This document shows positions 53,594-61,689 of a stretch of DNA of 63,474 nucleotides, in pieces. This stretch comes from DASWIP01 sp036397635 (GTDB lineage Bacteria; Actinomycetota; AC-67). The stretch's first letter is position 1; each line of letters starts with the position of its first letter. A program made the position numbers and the translations under genes. The notes beneath the pieces were generated by a model. It did no database searches. It had not been told where the DNA came from and saw only the letters and a program-made list of their open reading frames with translations. The stretch covers positions 1-63,474 of the forward strand of contig DASWIP010000053.1 of assembly GCA_036397635.1 (NCBI GenBank), read 5' to 3'.

Positions 53594-53644
53594 CGTGGTG
53601 GCGCGCGGCCCTTGGCGAGGTCCGATCGGGGCGCCCCGGCGGGG

Positions 53645-53673
53645 TTGTGCGATACCCCTAGGGGGTATATAGT
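53645..53673 (+). promoter_or_regulatory. Leaderless copA promoter
   Basis: TTGTGC (53645-53650) and TATAGT (53668-53673) are separated by 17 bp; the -10 ends 7 nt before GTG 53681. Confidence 0.6.
53652..53668. promoter_or_regulatory. CsoR-like operator upstream of copA
   Basis: ATACCCC and GGGGTAT arms flank TAG, the TACCCC/GGGGTA palindrome bound by copper-sensing CsoR repressors. It fills the spacer between the -35 and -10, so bound repressor would block RNA polymerase. No csoR gene is in the window. Confidence 0.75.
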
Positions 53674-53680
53674 CGAGGCC

Positions 53681-55870
53681 GTGGGGACCAGAGAAGAGAT
53701 CCGAGACCAGCCCCGGGTCGAGCTCGACCTGCAGGGCATGACGTGCGCCGCGTGCGCTGCTCGCATCGAGAAGGTCCTGAACCGCCAGCCCGGCGTCGAG
53801 CACGCCACCGTCAACTTCGCGGCCGAGCGCGCGGGCATCCTGCTCGCCGATCCCGCGGTCAAGCCCGAGGCCCTGATCGAGGCGGTCGAGCGCGCCGGCT
53901 ACGGCGCCACTCCGCACGGCGGGACCCGCGACCAAGCCGCGCCCGAGAACGCGCTGCGGCGGCGGGTCGTGATCGCGGCGCTGCTCGCGGTGCCGGCGAT
54001 CGTGCTGGGGATGGGCGTGGACGCGCGCTGGGCGATGGGCGCGGCGTGGGCATTGGTCACGCCGGTCCAGTTCTGGGCGGGCTGGCCGTTCCTGCGCAAC
54101 GCGGTGCGCAACGCGCGCCGCCTCGACGCGAACATGGACACCCTGGTGGCCGTGGGAACGCTGTCGGCCTACGTGTACAGCTCGTGGGCGTTCCTGGCCG
54201 GACGCGAGGACGTGTACTTCGAGATCGCCGGCGCGGTGATCACTGCGATCCTGCTCGGCCGGTACCTCGAGGCGACCGCGCGCGGCCGGGCCAGCGCGGC
54301 GATCCGCGCGCTGCTCGAGCTTGGCGCGAAGGAAGCCCACGTCATCCGCGACGGCGTCGAGGTGACGATCCCCGCGGCCGACCTGGCGGTGGGGGACCGC
54401 TTCGTGGTCCGGCCGGGTGAGAAGATCCCGACCGACGGCCGGGTGGTGGACGGGTCGTCGGCCGTGGACGAGTCGATGGTCACCGGCGAGAGCGTGCCGC
54501 GCGAGAAGGCTCTCGGTGACGAGGTGATCGGCGCCACCATCAACGTGCACGGCATGCTGGTGGTCGAGGCGACGCGCGTGGGCACCGAGACCGCGCTCTC
54601 GCAGATCGTACGGTTGGTCGAGGAAGCGCAGGATTCGAAGGCGCCGATCCAGCGTCTCGCCGATCGGGTCGCCGGGATCTTCGTGCCGGTGGTGTTGCTG
54701 ATCGCGATCGGCACGTTCGCCGGCTGGCTGCTGGCCGGCCGAGGGATCGGCGACGCGCTGATCCCGACGGTGGCGGTGCTGATCGTCGCCTGCCCGTGCG
54801 CGATGGGGCTCGCGACGCCGGTGGCGATCATGGTCGGTACGGCGCGCGGAGCGCAGCTCGGCGTGCTGATCCGTGGTGGTGAGGTGCTCGAACGGTCGCG
54901 CGCCATCGATACGGTGGTGCTCGACAAGACGGGAACGATCACCGAGGGCGCGATGCGCGTCGCCGAAGTGATGGTGGACACCTGGAATGACGGCAGCGTC
55001 ACGCCCGAGCAGCTGCTCGCGCGCGCGGCCGCGGTCGAGGCGTCCAGCGAGCACCCGATCGCACGCGCCGTGGTCGCCGAGGCGCATCGTCGCGGCGTCG
55101 CGATCCCGCCGGCCACCGGGTTCGAAGCCTCGGGCGGGCTTGGCGCGCGCGCGATCGTGGACGGCGCCGAGGTCATCGTGGGCCGGCCCGCGCTACTGGG
55201 CGAGCGCGGCTTGATGTCGTGCGCGGAGCTGGATGAACGGCGCGAGCAGCTCGAAGCGCAAGGCATGACCGCCTTCGCCGTCGGGTGGGAGCGACGCGTC
55301 CGGGGACTGATCGCGGTGTCGGACACGATCAAGCCGGCCGCGGCCGCCGCGGTGCGCGCGCTACGCGGGCTCGGACATGACGTGATCCTGTTGACCGGCG
55401 ACAACGAGGCGACGGCGCGCGCGGTGGCTGCCGAGGTTGGGATCGAGCGCGTCATCGCCGGTGTGCGTCCCGACCAGAAGGCCGAGGTGGTCACCAACCT
55501 GCAGCGCGAGGGTAAGCGCGTCGCGATGGTCGGCGACGGGATCAACGATGCGCCGGCGCTGGCGGCGGCAGACCTGGGGATCGCGATCGGCAGCGGCACC
55601 GACGTCGCCATCGAAGCGAGCGACATCACGCTCGTGGGCGACGACGTGCTCGGCGTGCCGACGGCCGTGCGGCTCGCGCGCCAGACGTTCCGCACGATCG
55701 TGCAGAACCTGTTCTGGGCGTTCGGGTACAACGTGGCGCTGATCCCGCTCGCGGCAGCGGGGAAGGTCAACCCGATCCTGGCCGGCCTCGCGATGGGCTT
55801 CTCCAGCGTCTCGGTGGTCGCCAACGCGTTACGCTTGAAGCGGTATCGAGGGATGACGGGCGAAGGATGA
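53681..55870 (+). CDS. copA: Copper-exporting P1B-type ATPase
   Basis: The product is 729 residues from GTG 53681. It has one N-terminal heavy-metal domain with GMTCAACAARIEKVLN, eight membrane segments, and the Cu-selective CPC motif in VACPCAMGLATPV (near residue 371). The phosphorylation loop is VVLDKTGTI (Asp near 415). The HP motif (SSEHPIARAVV) is intact, and the hinge is VGDGINDAPALAAAD. It pumps Cu(I) out of the cytoplasm. It overlaps the copper chaperone gene by 4 nt and carries a CsoR-like site at its promoter. Confidence 0.96.
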   Translation: MGTREEIRDQPRVELDLQGMTCAACAARIEKVLNRQPGVEHATVNFAAERAGILLADPAVKPEALIEAVERAGYGATPHGGTRDQAAPENALRRRVVIAALLAVPAIVLGMGVDARWAMGAAWALVTPVQFWAGWPFLRNAVRNARRLDANMDTLVAVGTLSAYVYSSWAFLAGREDVYFEIAGAVITAILLGRYLEATARGRASAAIRALLELGAKEAHVIRDGVEVTIPAADLAVGDRFVVRPGEKIPTDGRVVDGSSAVDESMVTGESVPREKALGDEVIGATINVHGMLVVEATRVGTETALSQIVRLVEEAQDSKAPIQRLADRVAGIFVPVVLLIAIGTFAGWLLAGRGIGDALIPTVAVLIVACPCAMGLATPVAIMVGTARGAQLGVLIRGGEVLERSRAIDTVVLDKTGTITEGAMRVAEVMVDTWNDGSVTPEQLLARAAAVEASSEHPIARAVVAEAHRRGVAIPPATGFEASGGLGARAIVDGAEVIVGRPALLGERGLMSCAELDERREQLEAQGMTAFAVGWERRVRGLIAVSDTIKPAAAAAVRALRGLGHDVILLTGDNEATARAVAAEVGIERVIAGVRPDQKAEVVTNLQREGKRVAMVGDGINDAPALAAADLGIAIGSGTDVAIEASDITLVGDDVLGVPTAVRLARQTFRTIVQNLFWAFGYNVALIPLAAAGKVNPILAGLAMGFSSVSVVANALRLKRYRGMTGEG

Positions 55871-56082
55871 TGAGCATGGGAAGCATGGAGATCCACGTCG
55901 ACGGCATGACCTGTGACGGCTGCGAACGCAGCGTCGCCAACGCGATCGGACGGCTCGAGGGCGTCGAGCGGGTGACCGCAGACCACGTCTCGGGGAAGGT
56001 CGTGATCGACGGCGCGCGGCCGCCGTCCTCCGAGCAGCTCAAGACCGCGGTCGAGGACGCAGGTTACGAGGTCCGCGCCTGA
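55867..56082 (+). CDS. copZ: Copper chaperone CopZ-like HMA protein
   Basis: The product is 71 residues from ATG 55867, overlapping the copA stop. It is a ferredoxin-like HMA domain with the metal site VDGMTCDGCERSVANAI and a typical C-terminus (LKTAVEDAGYEVRA). It should deliver Cu(I) to CopA. ATG at 55870 or 55876 could also serve as the start. Confidence 0.94.
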   Translation: MMSMGSMEIHVDGMTCDGCERSVANAIGRLEGVERVTADHVSGKVVIDGARPPSSEQLKTAVEDAGYEVRA

Positions 56083-56096
56083 CCACGGTGCTCGGG

Positions 56097-56102
56097 TAGT
56101 AT
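56097..56102 (+). promoter_or_regulatory. -10 element of leaderless promoter (cDPGS-like gene)
   Basis: TAGTAT lies 7 nt before GTG 56110; no convincing -35. Confidence 0.45.
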
Positions 56103-56109
56103 CGGCGCC

Positions 56110-57438
56110 GTGACCGAGAAGGATCTCCGCCGTCGTGTCGTGATCATGGGTGCCGCAGGGCGCGACTTCCACAATTTCAACGTCGCCTTTCGCGACGATC
56201 CCGACGTTGAGGTGGTCGCGTTCACCGCGACGCAGATCCCGTTCATCACCGACCGGACCTATCCGGTGTCCCTCGCCGGTGCGGCCTACCCCAAGGGGAT
56301 ACCCATCGTCGACGAACGCGAACTCGCCTACCTGATCGGCGAGGAGCGCGTCTCCGAGGTCGTGTTCGCCTACTCCGACGTGACCCACGAGCACGTGATG
56401 CACTGCGCGTCGACCGTGCTCGCGGCGGGAGCGGACTTCCGCCTGATGGGGCCGAAGTCGACCGCGCTCACCTCGGACAAGACGGTGGTAACCGTCTGCG
56501 CCGCGCGCACCGGGGCCGGGAAGTCCCAGACCACGCGTCGCGTCGTCAAAGCCTTGCGCGATTCGGGTCGCACCGTCGTGGTGGTGCGCCACCCGATGCC
56601 GTACGGGGACCTGGAGGCGCAGCGCGTGCAGCGGTTCGCGACCGCAGAGGACCTCGACCGTGAGAAGGTCACGATCGAGGAACGTGAGGAGTTCGAGCCG
56701 CACCTGGCGAACGGGACCGTCGTGTACTGCGGCGTCGATTACGCGGAGATCCTGCATCGCGCGGAGGGCGAAGCCGAAGTGATCGTCTGGGACGGAGGGA
56801 ACAACGACCTGCCGTTCTTCCAATCCGACCTGCACATCGTCGTGGTCGATCCCCTGCGCGCCGGGCACGAGAAGCGCTACCACCCCGGCGAGGCCAACGT
56901 GCGGATGGCCGATGTCGTGGTGATAAACAAGATGGACAGCGCCTCCACCGAACAGGTCAAGTCCGTCGAGGCCTCGGTGCACGAGCTGAACCCGACCGCG
57001 ACGATCGTGCGCGCGCGCTCACCGATCACCGTGACCGACGAAGCGCCGCTGGCGGGCAAGCGCGTGCTCGTGGTCGAGGACGGTCCCACGCTGACGCACG
57101 GGGAGATGGCCTACGGCGCGGGCGTGGTCGCCGCCAAGGAGGCCGGCGCCGCCGAGATCGTGGACCCGAGGCCTTACGCCGTCGGCACGATCCGCGATGT
57201 GTACGCGAGCTACCCCGACGTCGGAGCCCTGCTTCCGGCGATGGGCTACTCCGACCAGCAGGTCGCCGACCTCGCTGCGACCATCAACGCGACCCCAGCC
57301 GACGTGGTCGTGATCGCGACGCCGGTGGATCTCCGGCGTCTCGCGCGTTTCGACAAGCCGGCGGTGCGCGTCAGCTACGAGCTCGCCGAGGAAGGCTCGC
57401 CCACGATCGCCGCCGCGATCGCCGCGGTCTTGGAGTAG
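56110..57438 (+). CDS. Cyclic 2,3-diphosphoglycerate synthetase-like P-loop protein
   Basis: The product is 442 residues from GTG 56110, close to the ~450-residue archaeal enzyme. An N-terminal Rossmann-like domain (RRVVIMGAAGRDFHNFNVAF, VFAYSDVTHEHVMHCAS) leads to a P-loop at ~138-150 (CAARTGAGKSQTTRRV). DLHIVVVDPLRAGHEKRYHP and VVVINKMDSAS (an NKxD-like motif) follow, and there is a C-terminal domain with GVVAAKEAGAAEIVDPRPYA. The archaeal enzyme forms cyclic 2,3-diphosphoglycerate from 2,3-DPG with ATP. In bacteria the role is unproven, and the NKxD box hints at GTP use. Carbamate kinase follows at 3 nt, so a shared pathway is likely. Confidence 0.82.
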   Translation: MTEKDLRRRVVIMGAAGRDFHNFNVAFRDDPDVEVVAFTATQIPFITDRTYPVSLAGAAYPKGIPIVDERELAYLIGEERVSEVVFAYSDVTHEHVMHCASTVLAAGADFRLMGPKSTALTSDKTVVTVCAARTGAGKSQTTRRVVKALRDSGRTVVVVRHPMPYGDLEAQRVQRFATAEDLDREKVTIEEREEFEPHLANGTVVYCGVDYAEILHRAEGEAEVIVWDGGNNDLPFFQSDLHIVVVDPLRAGHEKRYHPGEANVRMADVVVINKMDSASTEQVKSVEASVHELNPTATIVRARSPITVTDEAPLAGKRVLVVEDGPTLTHGEMAYGAGVVAAKEAGAAEIVDPRPYAVGTIRDVYASYPDVGALLPAMGYSDQQVADLAATINATPADVVVIATPVDLRRLARFDKPAVRVSYELAEEGSPTIAAAIAAVLE

Positions 57439-57441
57439 CGC

Positions 57442-58368
57442 GTGCGCGTAGTCGTCGCCCTCGGCGGCAACGCGATCCTGCGCCGCGGCGAACGAGGCAC
57501 CATCGCCGAGCAGCGCGCCGCCATCCGCGACACGTGTGAGGATCTCGCGTCCCTGGTCGCGGCGGGGCACGAGCTGGTGGTCACGCACGGCAACGGGCCG
57601 CAAGTGGGGCGGCTGATGCTGCAGGACGAAGCGATGCCCGACCGGCTCCCACGGTATCCGCTGGATGTGCACGTGGCCGAGACGCAGGGTCAGCTTGGGT
57701 ACCTCCTCATGCAGGAGCTGTCGGCGGCGCTGGGACGCGCGCGCGCGGAGCGTCCCGTCGTCGCGGTCGTGACCCAGGTCGAGGTCGATCCGGGCGACCC
57801 AGCGTTCGAGGCGCCGTCCAAGCCGGTCGGGCCGTTCCTGAGCAAGAAGGGAGCCGCCGAGTACCGCGCGCGCGGCCTCACCGTCGGCGAGGCGCCGGGG
57901 GGAGGGTGGCGGCGGGTCGTCGCCTCGCCGGGCCCGATCGCGATCGTCGAGGCGGCGGCGCTGCGCGCGCTGCTTGCCGGAGGTGTCGTGCCGATCGCCG
58001 CGGGGGGCGGCGGCATCCCGGTCGTGCGCGAGGGCAACGCGATGCGGGGCGTGCCGGCGGTGATCGACAAGGACCTGAGCGCCGCCGTCTTGACGCGCGC
58101 CGTCGAGGCCCAGGCGCTGCTGATCCTCACCGATGTCGAGGGCGTGATGCGCGGCTACGGGACCGACGAGGCGACGCTGATCCAGACCATGAGCGCCGTT
58201 GAGGCTGAGGCGGGCGTGGAGGCTGGGGAGTTCCCACGCGGGTCGATGGCCGAGAAGCTGCTCGCAGCCGTGGATGCGGTGCGCGCCGGCGCGCGCGCGG
58301 TGATCGCGGGGCACGCGAGCGCCGTCGACGCGTTGGCGGGGCGAGCAGGAACGACGATCCTCCCGTAG
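57442..58368 (+). CDS. arcC: Carbamate kinase
   Basis: The product is 308 residues from GTG 57442, three nt after the preceding stop. Motifs: VVALGGNAILRRGE at the N-terminus, VVTHGNGPQVGRLML, the SKPVGPF loop near residue 130, GGGGIPVVREGN, and the C-terminal DVEGVMRGYGTDEATLI with EAEAGVEAGEFPRGSMAEKL. These match the ArcC fold. The enzyme interconverts ADP plus carbamoyl phosphate with ATP plus carbamate, releasing ammonia and CO2. Arginine deiminase and ornithine carbamoyltransferase are not in the window, so the source of carbamoyl phosphate lies elsewhere. Confidence 0.95.
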   Translation: MRVVVALGGNAILRRGERGTIAEQRAAIRDTCEDLASLVAAGHELVVTHGNGPQVGRLMLQDEAMPDRLPRYPLDVHVAETQGQLGYLLMQELSAALGRARAERPVVAVVTQVEVDPGDPAFEAPSKPVGPFLSKKGAAEYRARGLTVGEAPGGGWRRVVASPGPIAIVEAAALRALLAGGVVPIAAGGGGIPVVREGNAMRGVPAVIDKDLSAAVLTRAVEAQALLILTDVEGVMRGYGTDEATLIQTMSAVEAEAGVEAGEFPRGSMAEKLLAAVDAVRAGARAVIAGHASAVDALAGRAGTTILP

Positions 58369-58496
58369 CGGATCATTCCGCGCGGTCGTCCGGTTGCGTC
58401 ACGCCGGAGCGCATCGCGACCCCGCGGTCGAGCCGCGCGCGGGCGGCGTGGTGGACTCGGATGGCGGACCCGCGCGCTCGCCTCGCGGCTGTGGTG

Positions 58497-59711
58497 CTAC
58501 GAAGCCAATGCGTCGGCGAGCTGACGCAGGAACAGCCCGACGTCGGTGACCATGCCCACCGACTGGATGCTTCCCCGGTCGAGCAGCTTCGTCACCGCCG
58601 CCGGATTGATGTCGACACACACGATCGGCACGCTCGCCGGCAGCATGTTGCCGGTCGCGATCGAGTGCAGCATGGTCGAGACCATCAGCGCCAGTCCCGT
58701 GCCGGGAACGTGCGCGCGCATCTCACGCTGCGCCGCCAGCATGTCGGTGATCACCCCCGGCATCGGGCCGTCGTCACGCACCGATCCGGCCAGCACGTAC
58801 GGGACGCCGTGCGTCACGAGCGCGTGCATGATGCCGGTCGCGATGACGCGCTGCTCGACCGCGGCTTCGAAGGATCCCGCGCGGCGCACGGCGTTGATGG
58901 CCCGGATGTGGTGCTCGTGACCGTGCTCGGTGGGGACGCCCTCGGCGAGCGACACGCCCAGCGAGGTTCCGAAGATCGCGGCCTCCGCGTCATGCGTCGC
59001 GAGCGCGTTGCCGGCGAACACGACCTGCGCCCACCCGTCTCGCACCAGCGATTCGAACGCCGCGATCGTGCCGGTGTGCACGACCGCGGGCCCCAGGACC
59101 CACATGATCTTCTCGCCGCCCTCTCGCACCTCGCGCATCAGCTGCGCGATCCGATCGATCAGCAGGCCCTGCGGCTTCTCGCTGGAGACCTCGCTGCTCA
59201 TGAAGGAGAAGATGCTCAAGCCGGCGCCGGTGCGAGGCTTGGACAGAGGCGTCACGCGGATCCCCCCGTGGCCGCAGACGATCGGGTCGCCGCTGCGGAC
59301 CTCGCTCATCGGGATCGTGCGCGCGCGGCCGTCGGCGACGGTGATCCCGCAGTCCATCTCGGGGTTCTCAACGGGATGCCATTCACCTGCGACGCGCACC
59401 TCGGTCTGCAGGTTCGTGGTCGAGTAGAAGCCTTCGGGGAAGACGCCGTCTGCGTCGGCGGCGACCAGACGGACGTCGCCGGTCTCGGGCGGCGCCGCGC
59501 CCAGATCGGCCAGCGAGGCAAGCGCGCGGTCGAGCATCGCGGGCTCACCGCTGAGTTCGATGCGCGCGAAGGAAGGATCGTCGTGTGTGCGCCCCACCTC
59601 GAAGGTGGTGATGGTGTACTCCACGCCGGCGTCGACGATCTCGTCGAGGATGCGGGGGAGGATCAGCGAGTCGATCAGATGGCCGCGGACCTCAACGGTC
59701 TCGGTCGCCAT
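58497..59711 (-). CDS. TIGR00300-family ornithine cyclodeaminase-like protein (ArgZ/AgrE C-terminal type)
   Basis: The product is 404 residues. The N-terminal ~100 residues (VEVRGHLIDSLILPRILDEI, TFEVGRTHDDPSFARIEL) match the LOR/SDH conserved domain. A small middle domain (VICGH-like, IVCGHGGIRVTPLSKPR) follows. A Rossmann-like domain has AVVHTGTIAAFESLVRDGWA, FAGNALATHDAEAAIFGTSL and GLALMVSTMLHSIATGNMLP. These correspond to the archaeal-type ornithine cyclodeaminase module, also the C-terminal half of cyanobacterial ArgZ/AgrE, which converts ornithine to proline and ammonia. Its start overlaps the DUF2007-like gene by 20 nt, and it converges on arcC. Confidence 0.85.
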   Translation of the reverse strand: MATETVEVRGHLIDSLILPRILDEIVDAGVEYTITTFEVGRTHDDPSFARIELSGEPAMLDRALASLADLGAAPPETGDVRLVAADADGVFPEGFYSTTNLQTEVRVAGEWHPVENPEMDCGITVADGRARTIPMSEVRSGDPIVCGHGGIRVTPLSKPRTGAGLSIFSFMSSEVSSEKPQGLLIDRIAQLMREVREGGEKIMWVLGPAVVHTGTIAAFESLVRDGWAQVVFAGNALATHDAEAAIFGTSLGVSLAEGVPTEHGHEHHIRAINAVRRAGSFEAAVEQRVIATGIMHALVTHGVPYVLAGSVRDDGPMPGVITDMLAAQREMRAHVPGTGLALMVSTMLHSIATGNMLPASVPIVCVDINPAAVTKLLDRGSIQSVGMVTDVGLFLRQLADALAS

Positions 59712-60009
59712 CGCGATCCTCCGCTTCGTCCATCTCGATCACCATCGAGTCCATCTCGAGCGCGATCGCCTCGAGCTGGCGCGGCAACTCCTCGGCGACG
59801 ACCCGGCGCGCGTCGTCGATACGCGCCGCATCCACCATCACCACACCGAGGTCCGTCGTCATGCCCCGCCCGTACTCGCTGAAGTACGGGTCGGTGCGGC
59901 GGATCTTGGTGAACGCCCTGATACCGGCCCCGGTGAGGATCTCGACGACCAGATCGGCCTGGTACTCGTCGTAGCGTTCGAGGTAGGCGCTGCGGAAGTC
60001 CGGATCCAC
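59692..60009 (-). CDS. DUF2007-like small protein
   Basis: The product is 105 residues from GTG 60009, with AAGGAG just upstream. The core EYQADLVVEILTGAGIRAFT with VVMVDAARIDDARRVVAEEL has the ferredoxin-like pattern of DUF2007 'putative signal transducing' proteins. A very acidic tail follows (DSMVIEMDEAEDRDGDRD). It overlaps the ornithine cyclodeaminase gene and lies 1 nt after the hydrolase gene stop. It could be a regulatory partner; unproven. Confidence 0.7.
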   Translation of the reverse strand: MDPDFRSAYLERYDEYQADLVVEILTGAGIRAFTKIRRTDPYFSEYGRGMTTDLGVVMVDAARIDDARRVVAEELPRQLEAIALEMDSMVIEMDEAEDRDGDRDR

Positions 60010-60010
60010 G

Positions 60011-60772
60011 TCACTCCTTCATGCGCTGCTCGACGAACTCGTTGGTTCGCTCGACGATCAGGTCGCGGTCGTAGTCCAACGTCGCGACGTGGTAGGAGCG
60101 CTCGAGCCACAGGATCTCCTTGTCGGCCGAGGCGATCCGGTCGTGGATGAACGCCGCGTTGCCGGTCGGCACGACGTGATCCTGACGCGAGACCATGATC
60201 AGCGCCGGGCACCGGACCGAACCGAGGCGGGCGTGGATCTTGTCGAAGTACTCCAGCATCGACGCCGCGGCCTTCGTCGGGACCTTGTCGTAGGCGAGCT
60301 CGTGCTGACCCGGCTCGGCGATGTCGTCGGCGACGCCCTTGACGGTCAGCGGCAGGCGTCCCAGGATCGGCCGGAGCAGCTTGGCGCGCCAGTCGTCGCT
60401 GTAGACGATCGCGTTGACCGTGACGATTCCGTCGATGTCGTCGGCGAACCGCGCGGCGAGGTCGAAGGTCAGGCCGCCGCCCATCGACAGGCCGCAGACG
60501 AACACCTTGCGGCACCGCTCCCGCAGGCCGCGCATGCTCATCTCGGCCTCGGCGACCCAGTCCGCGGGCCTCGACTCCTGCAGGTCACTCACCGTGGTGC
60601 CGTGGCCGGGCAGCCGGGGCACGAGAACGGTCCTGCCGGCGCCTGCGATGCCCTCAGCCCAGTACCGCACGCTCTGCGGCGAGCCGGTGAAGCCGTGCAG
60701 GACCAGGACCCCCACGTCGTCCCCGTCGGCGCCCCACGGCTCTGCGCCCTTCATGACGGTTGGTTCGCTCAT
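60011..60772 (-). CDS. Alpha/beta hydrolase (carboxylesterase/monoacylglycerol-lipase type)
   Basis: The product is 253 residues. The oxyanion region is VLVLHGFTGSPQSVRYWAEG. The nucleophile elbow is VFVCGLSMGGGLTFDLA (Ser in GLSMG). The acid is in MVSRQDHVVPTGNAAFI and the His in WLERSYHVATLDYD. This is the Est30-like esterase type (~250 residues), acting on short or medium-chain acyl esters. GGGAGGGG lies just before ATG 60772. First gene of the hydrolase / DUF2007 / cyclodeaminase operon. Confidence 0.92.
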   Translation of the reverse strand: MSEPTVMKGAEPWGADGDDVGVLVLHGFTGSPQSVRYWAEGIAGAGRTVLVPRLPGHGTTVSDLQESRPADWVAEAEMSMRGLRERCRKVFVCGLSMGGGLTFDLAARFADDIDGIVTVNAIVYSDDWRAKLLRPILGRLPLTVKGVADDIAEPGQHELAYDKVPTKAAASMLEYFDKIHARLGSVRCPALIMVSRQDHVVPTGNAAFIHDRIASADKEILWLERSYHVATLDYDRDLIVERTNEFVEQRMKE

Positions 60773-60978
60773 CGCCCCTCCCGGGTAGGTTGCGCGCAGG
60801 TTTCACATCGGGGACACGCCCGTGTTACGTAATCCCCGTACGCTAGCACCACCGGAGGAAGCGGTCGGAGTGGGAGATGGTTGTCCATGGTTCGCTGCAC
60901 CGGGTACCCTGAGGGTGCCTTCCCCGACGATGCGATCACTGTGAAGGCCGCTCGTCCGTCCGAGAGCCCGGAGGCGCG

Positions 60979-61689
60979 GTGTTCTACTGGTTGATGAAGC
61001 ACGTTTTCCTGGGTCCTCTGTTCAGGGTGGTGTTCCGCCCCACGGCCGAGGGCCTCGAGAACGTTCCCGTGGACGGCCCGGTGATCCTGTGCGCGAACCA
61101 TCTGTCGTTCATCGACAGCTTGCTGCTCCCGCTGATGATCAAGCGCAAGGTCGTCTTCCTCGGCAAGAGCGACTACTTCGACAAGTGGTACGTGAGCTGG
61201 TTCTTCAAGGGAGCCGGCGTGATCCCGGTGCGCCGCGAAGGCGGTGCCGCCGGTGAAGCGTCGTTGAAAGCCGGGATCGAGCAGCTCGACGGCGGCATGG
61301 CGGTCGGCATCTATCCGGAGGGCACGCGCTCGCCCGACGGGCGGCTGTACCGCGGCAAGACGGGACCGGCGCGCATGGCATTGCGCGCGCGCTGCCCCAT
61401 CGTGCCGGTCGCCGTGTTCGGTACCAACCGGGCGCTTCCGACCGGCGCGTACCTGCCGAAGCTCAGCCACCGGATCCATATCAAGTACGGGCGGCCGCTG
61501 GACTTCTCGCGCTACTACGGCAAGGACGACGACCGGTTCGTGCTCCGGTCCATGACCGATGAGCTGATGTACGAGCTGATGCTTATGACCGGTCAGGAGT
61601 ACGTGGACGAGTACGCGTCGAAGTTCAAGGGCAACATCCCCAAGGACGCGGCGGGGGCAGCCGAACCGCCTGCCGCGGCGACCGGTTAG
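60979..61689 (+). CDS. plsC: 1-acyl-sn-glycerol-3-phosphate acyltransferase (PlsC type)
   Basis: The product is 236 residues from GTG 60979, with GGAGG upstream. Block I is CANHLSFIDSLLLPL (NHxxxxD). Block II is KGAGVIPVRREGGAAG. Block III is VGIYPEGTRSPDGRLYRG. Block IV is PVAVFGTNRALP. It acylates lysophosphatidic acid or a related glycerol phosphate at the membrane. The stop overlaps the convergent glycerol kinase stop by 2 nt. Neighbouring glpK and esterase genes fit a glycerolipid theme. Confidence 0.92.
   Translation: MFYWLMKHVFLGPLFRVVFRPTAEGLENVPVDGPVILCANHLSFIDSLLLPLMIKRKVVFLGKSDYFDKWYVSWFFKGAGVIPVRREGGAAGEASLKAGIEQLDGGMAVGIYPEGTRSPDGRLYRGKTGPARMALRARCPIVPVAVFGTNRALPTGAYLPKLSHRIHIKYGRPLDFSRYYGKDDDRFVLRSMTDELMYELMLMTGQEYVDEYASKFKGNIPKDAAGAAEPPAAATG

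Noticed and set aside
52604..55087. 827-codon minus-strand ORF opposite glkA and copA
   Set aside because: Shadow of high-GC third positions; composition is His/Arg/Asp-rich and no domain is seen.
54169..56982. 937-codon minus-strand ORF opposite copA, copZ and the cDPGS-like gene
   Set aside because: It crosses three well-supported genes on the other strand and has no start signal or motif.
60825..60832. TTACGTAA palindrome between the esterase and plsC genes
   Set aside because: An 8-bp palindrome can occur by chance, and no second copy supports it as an operator.
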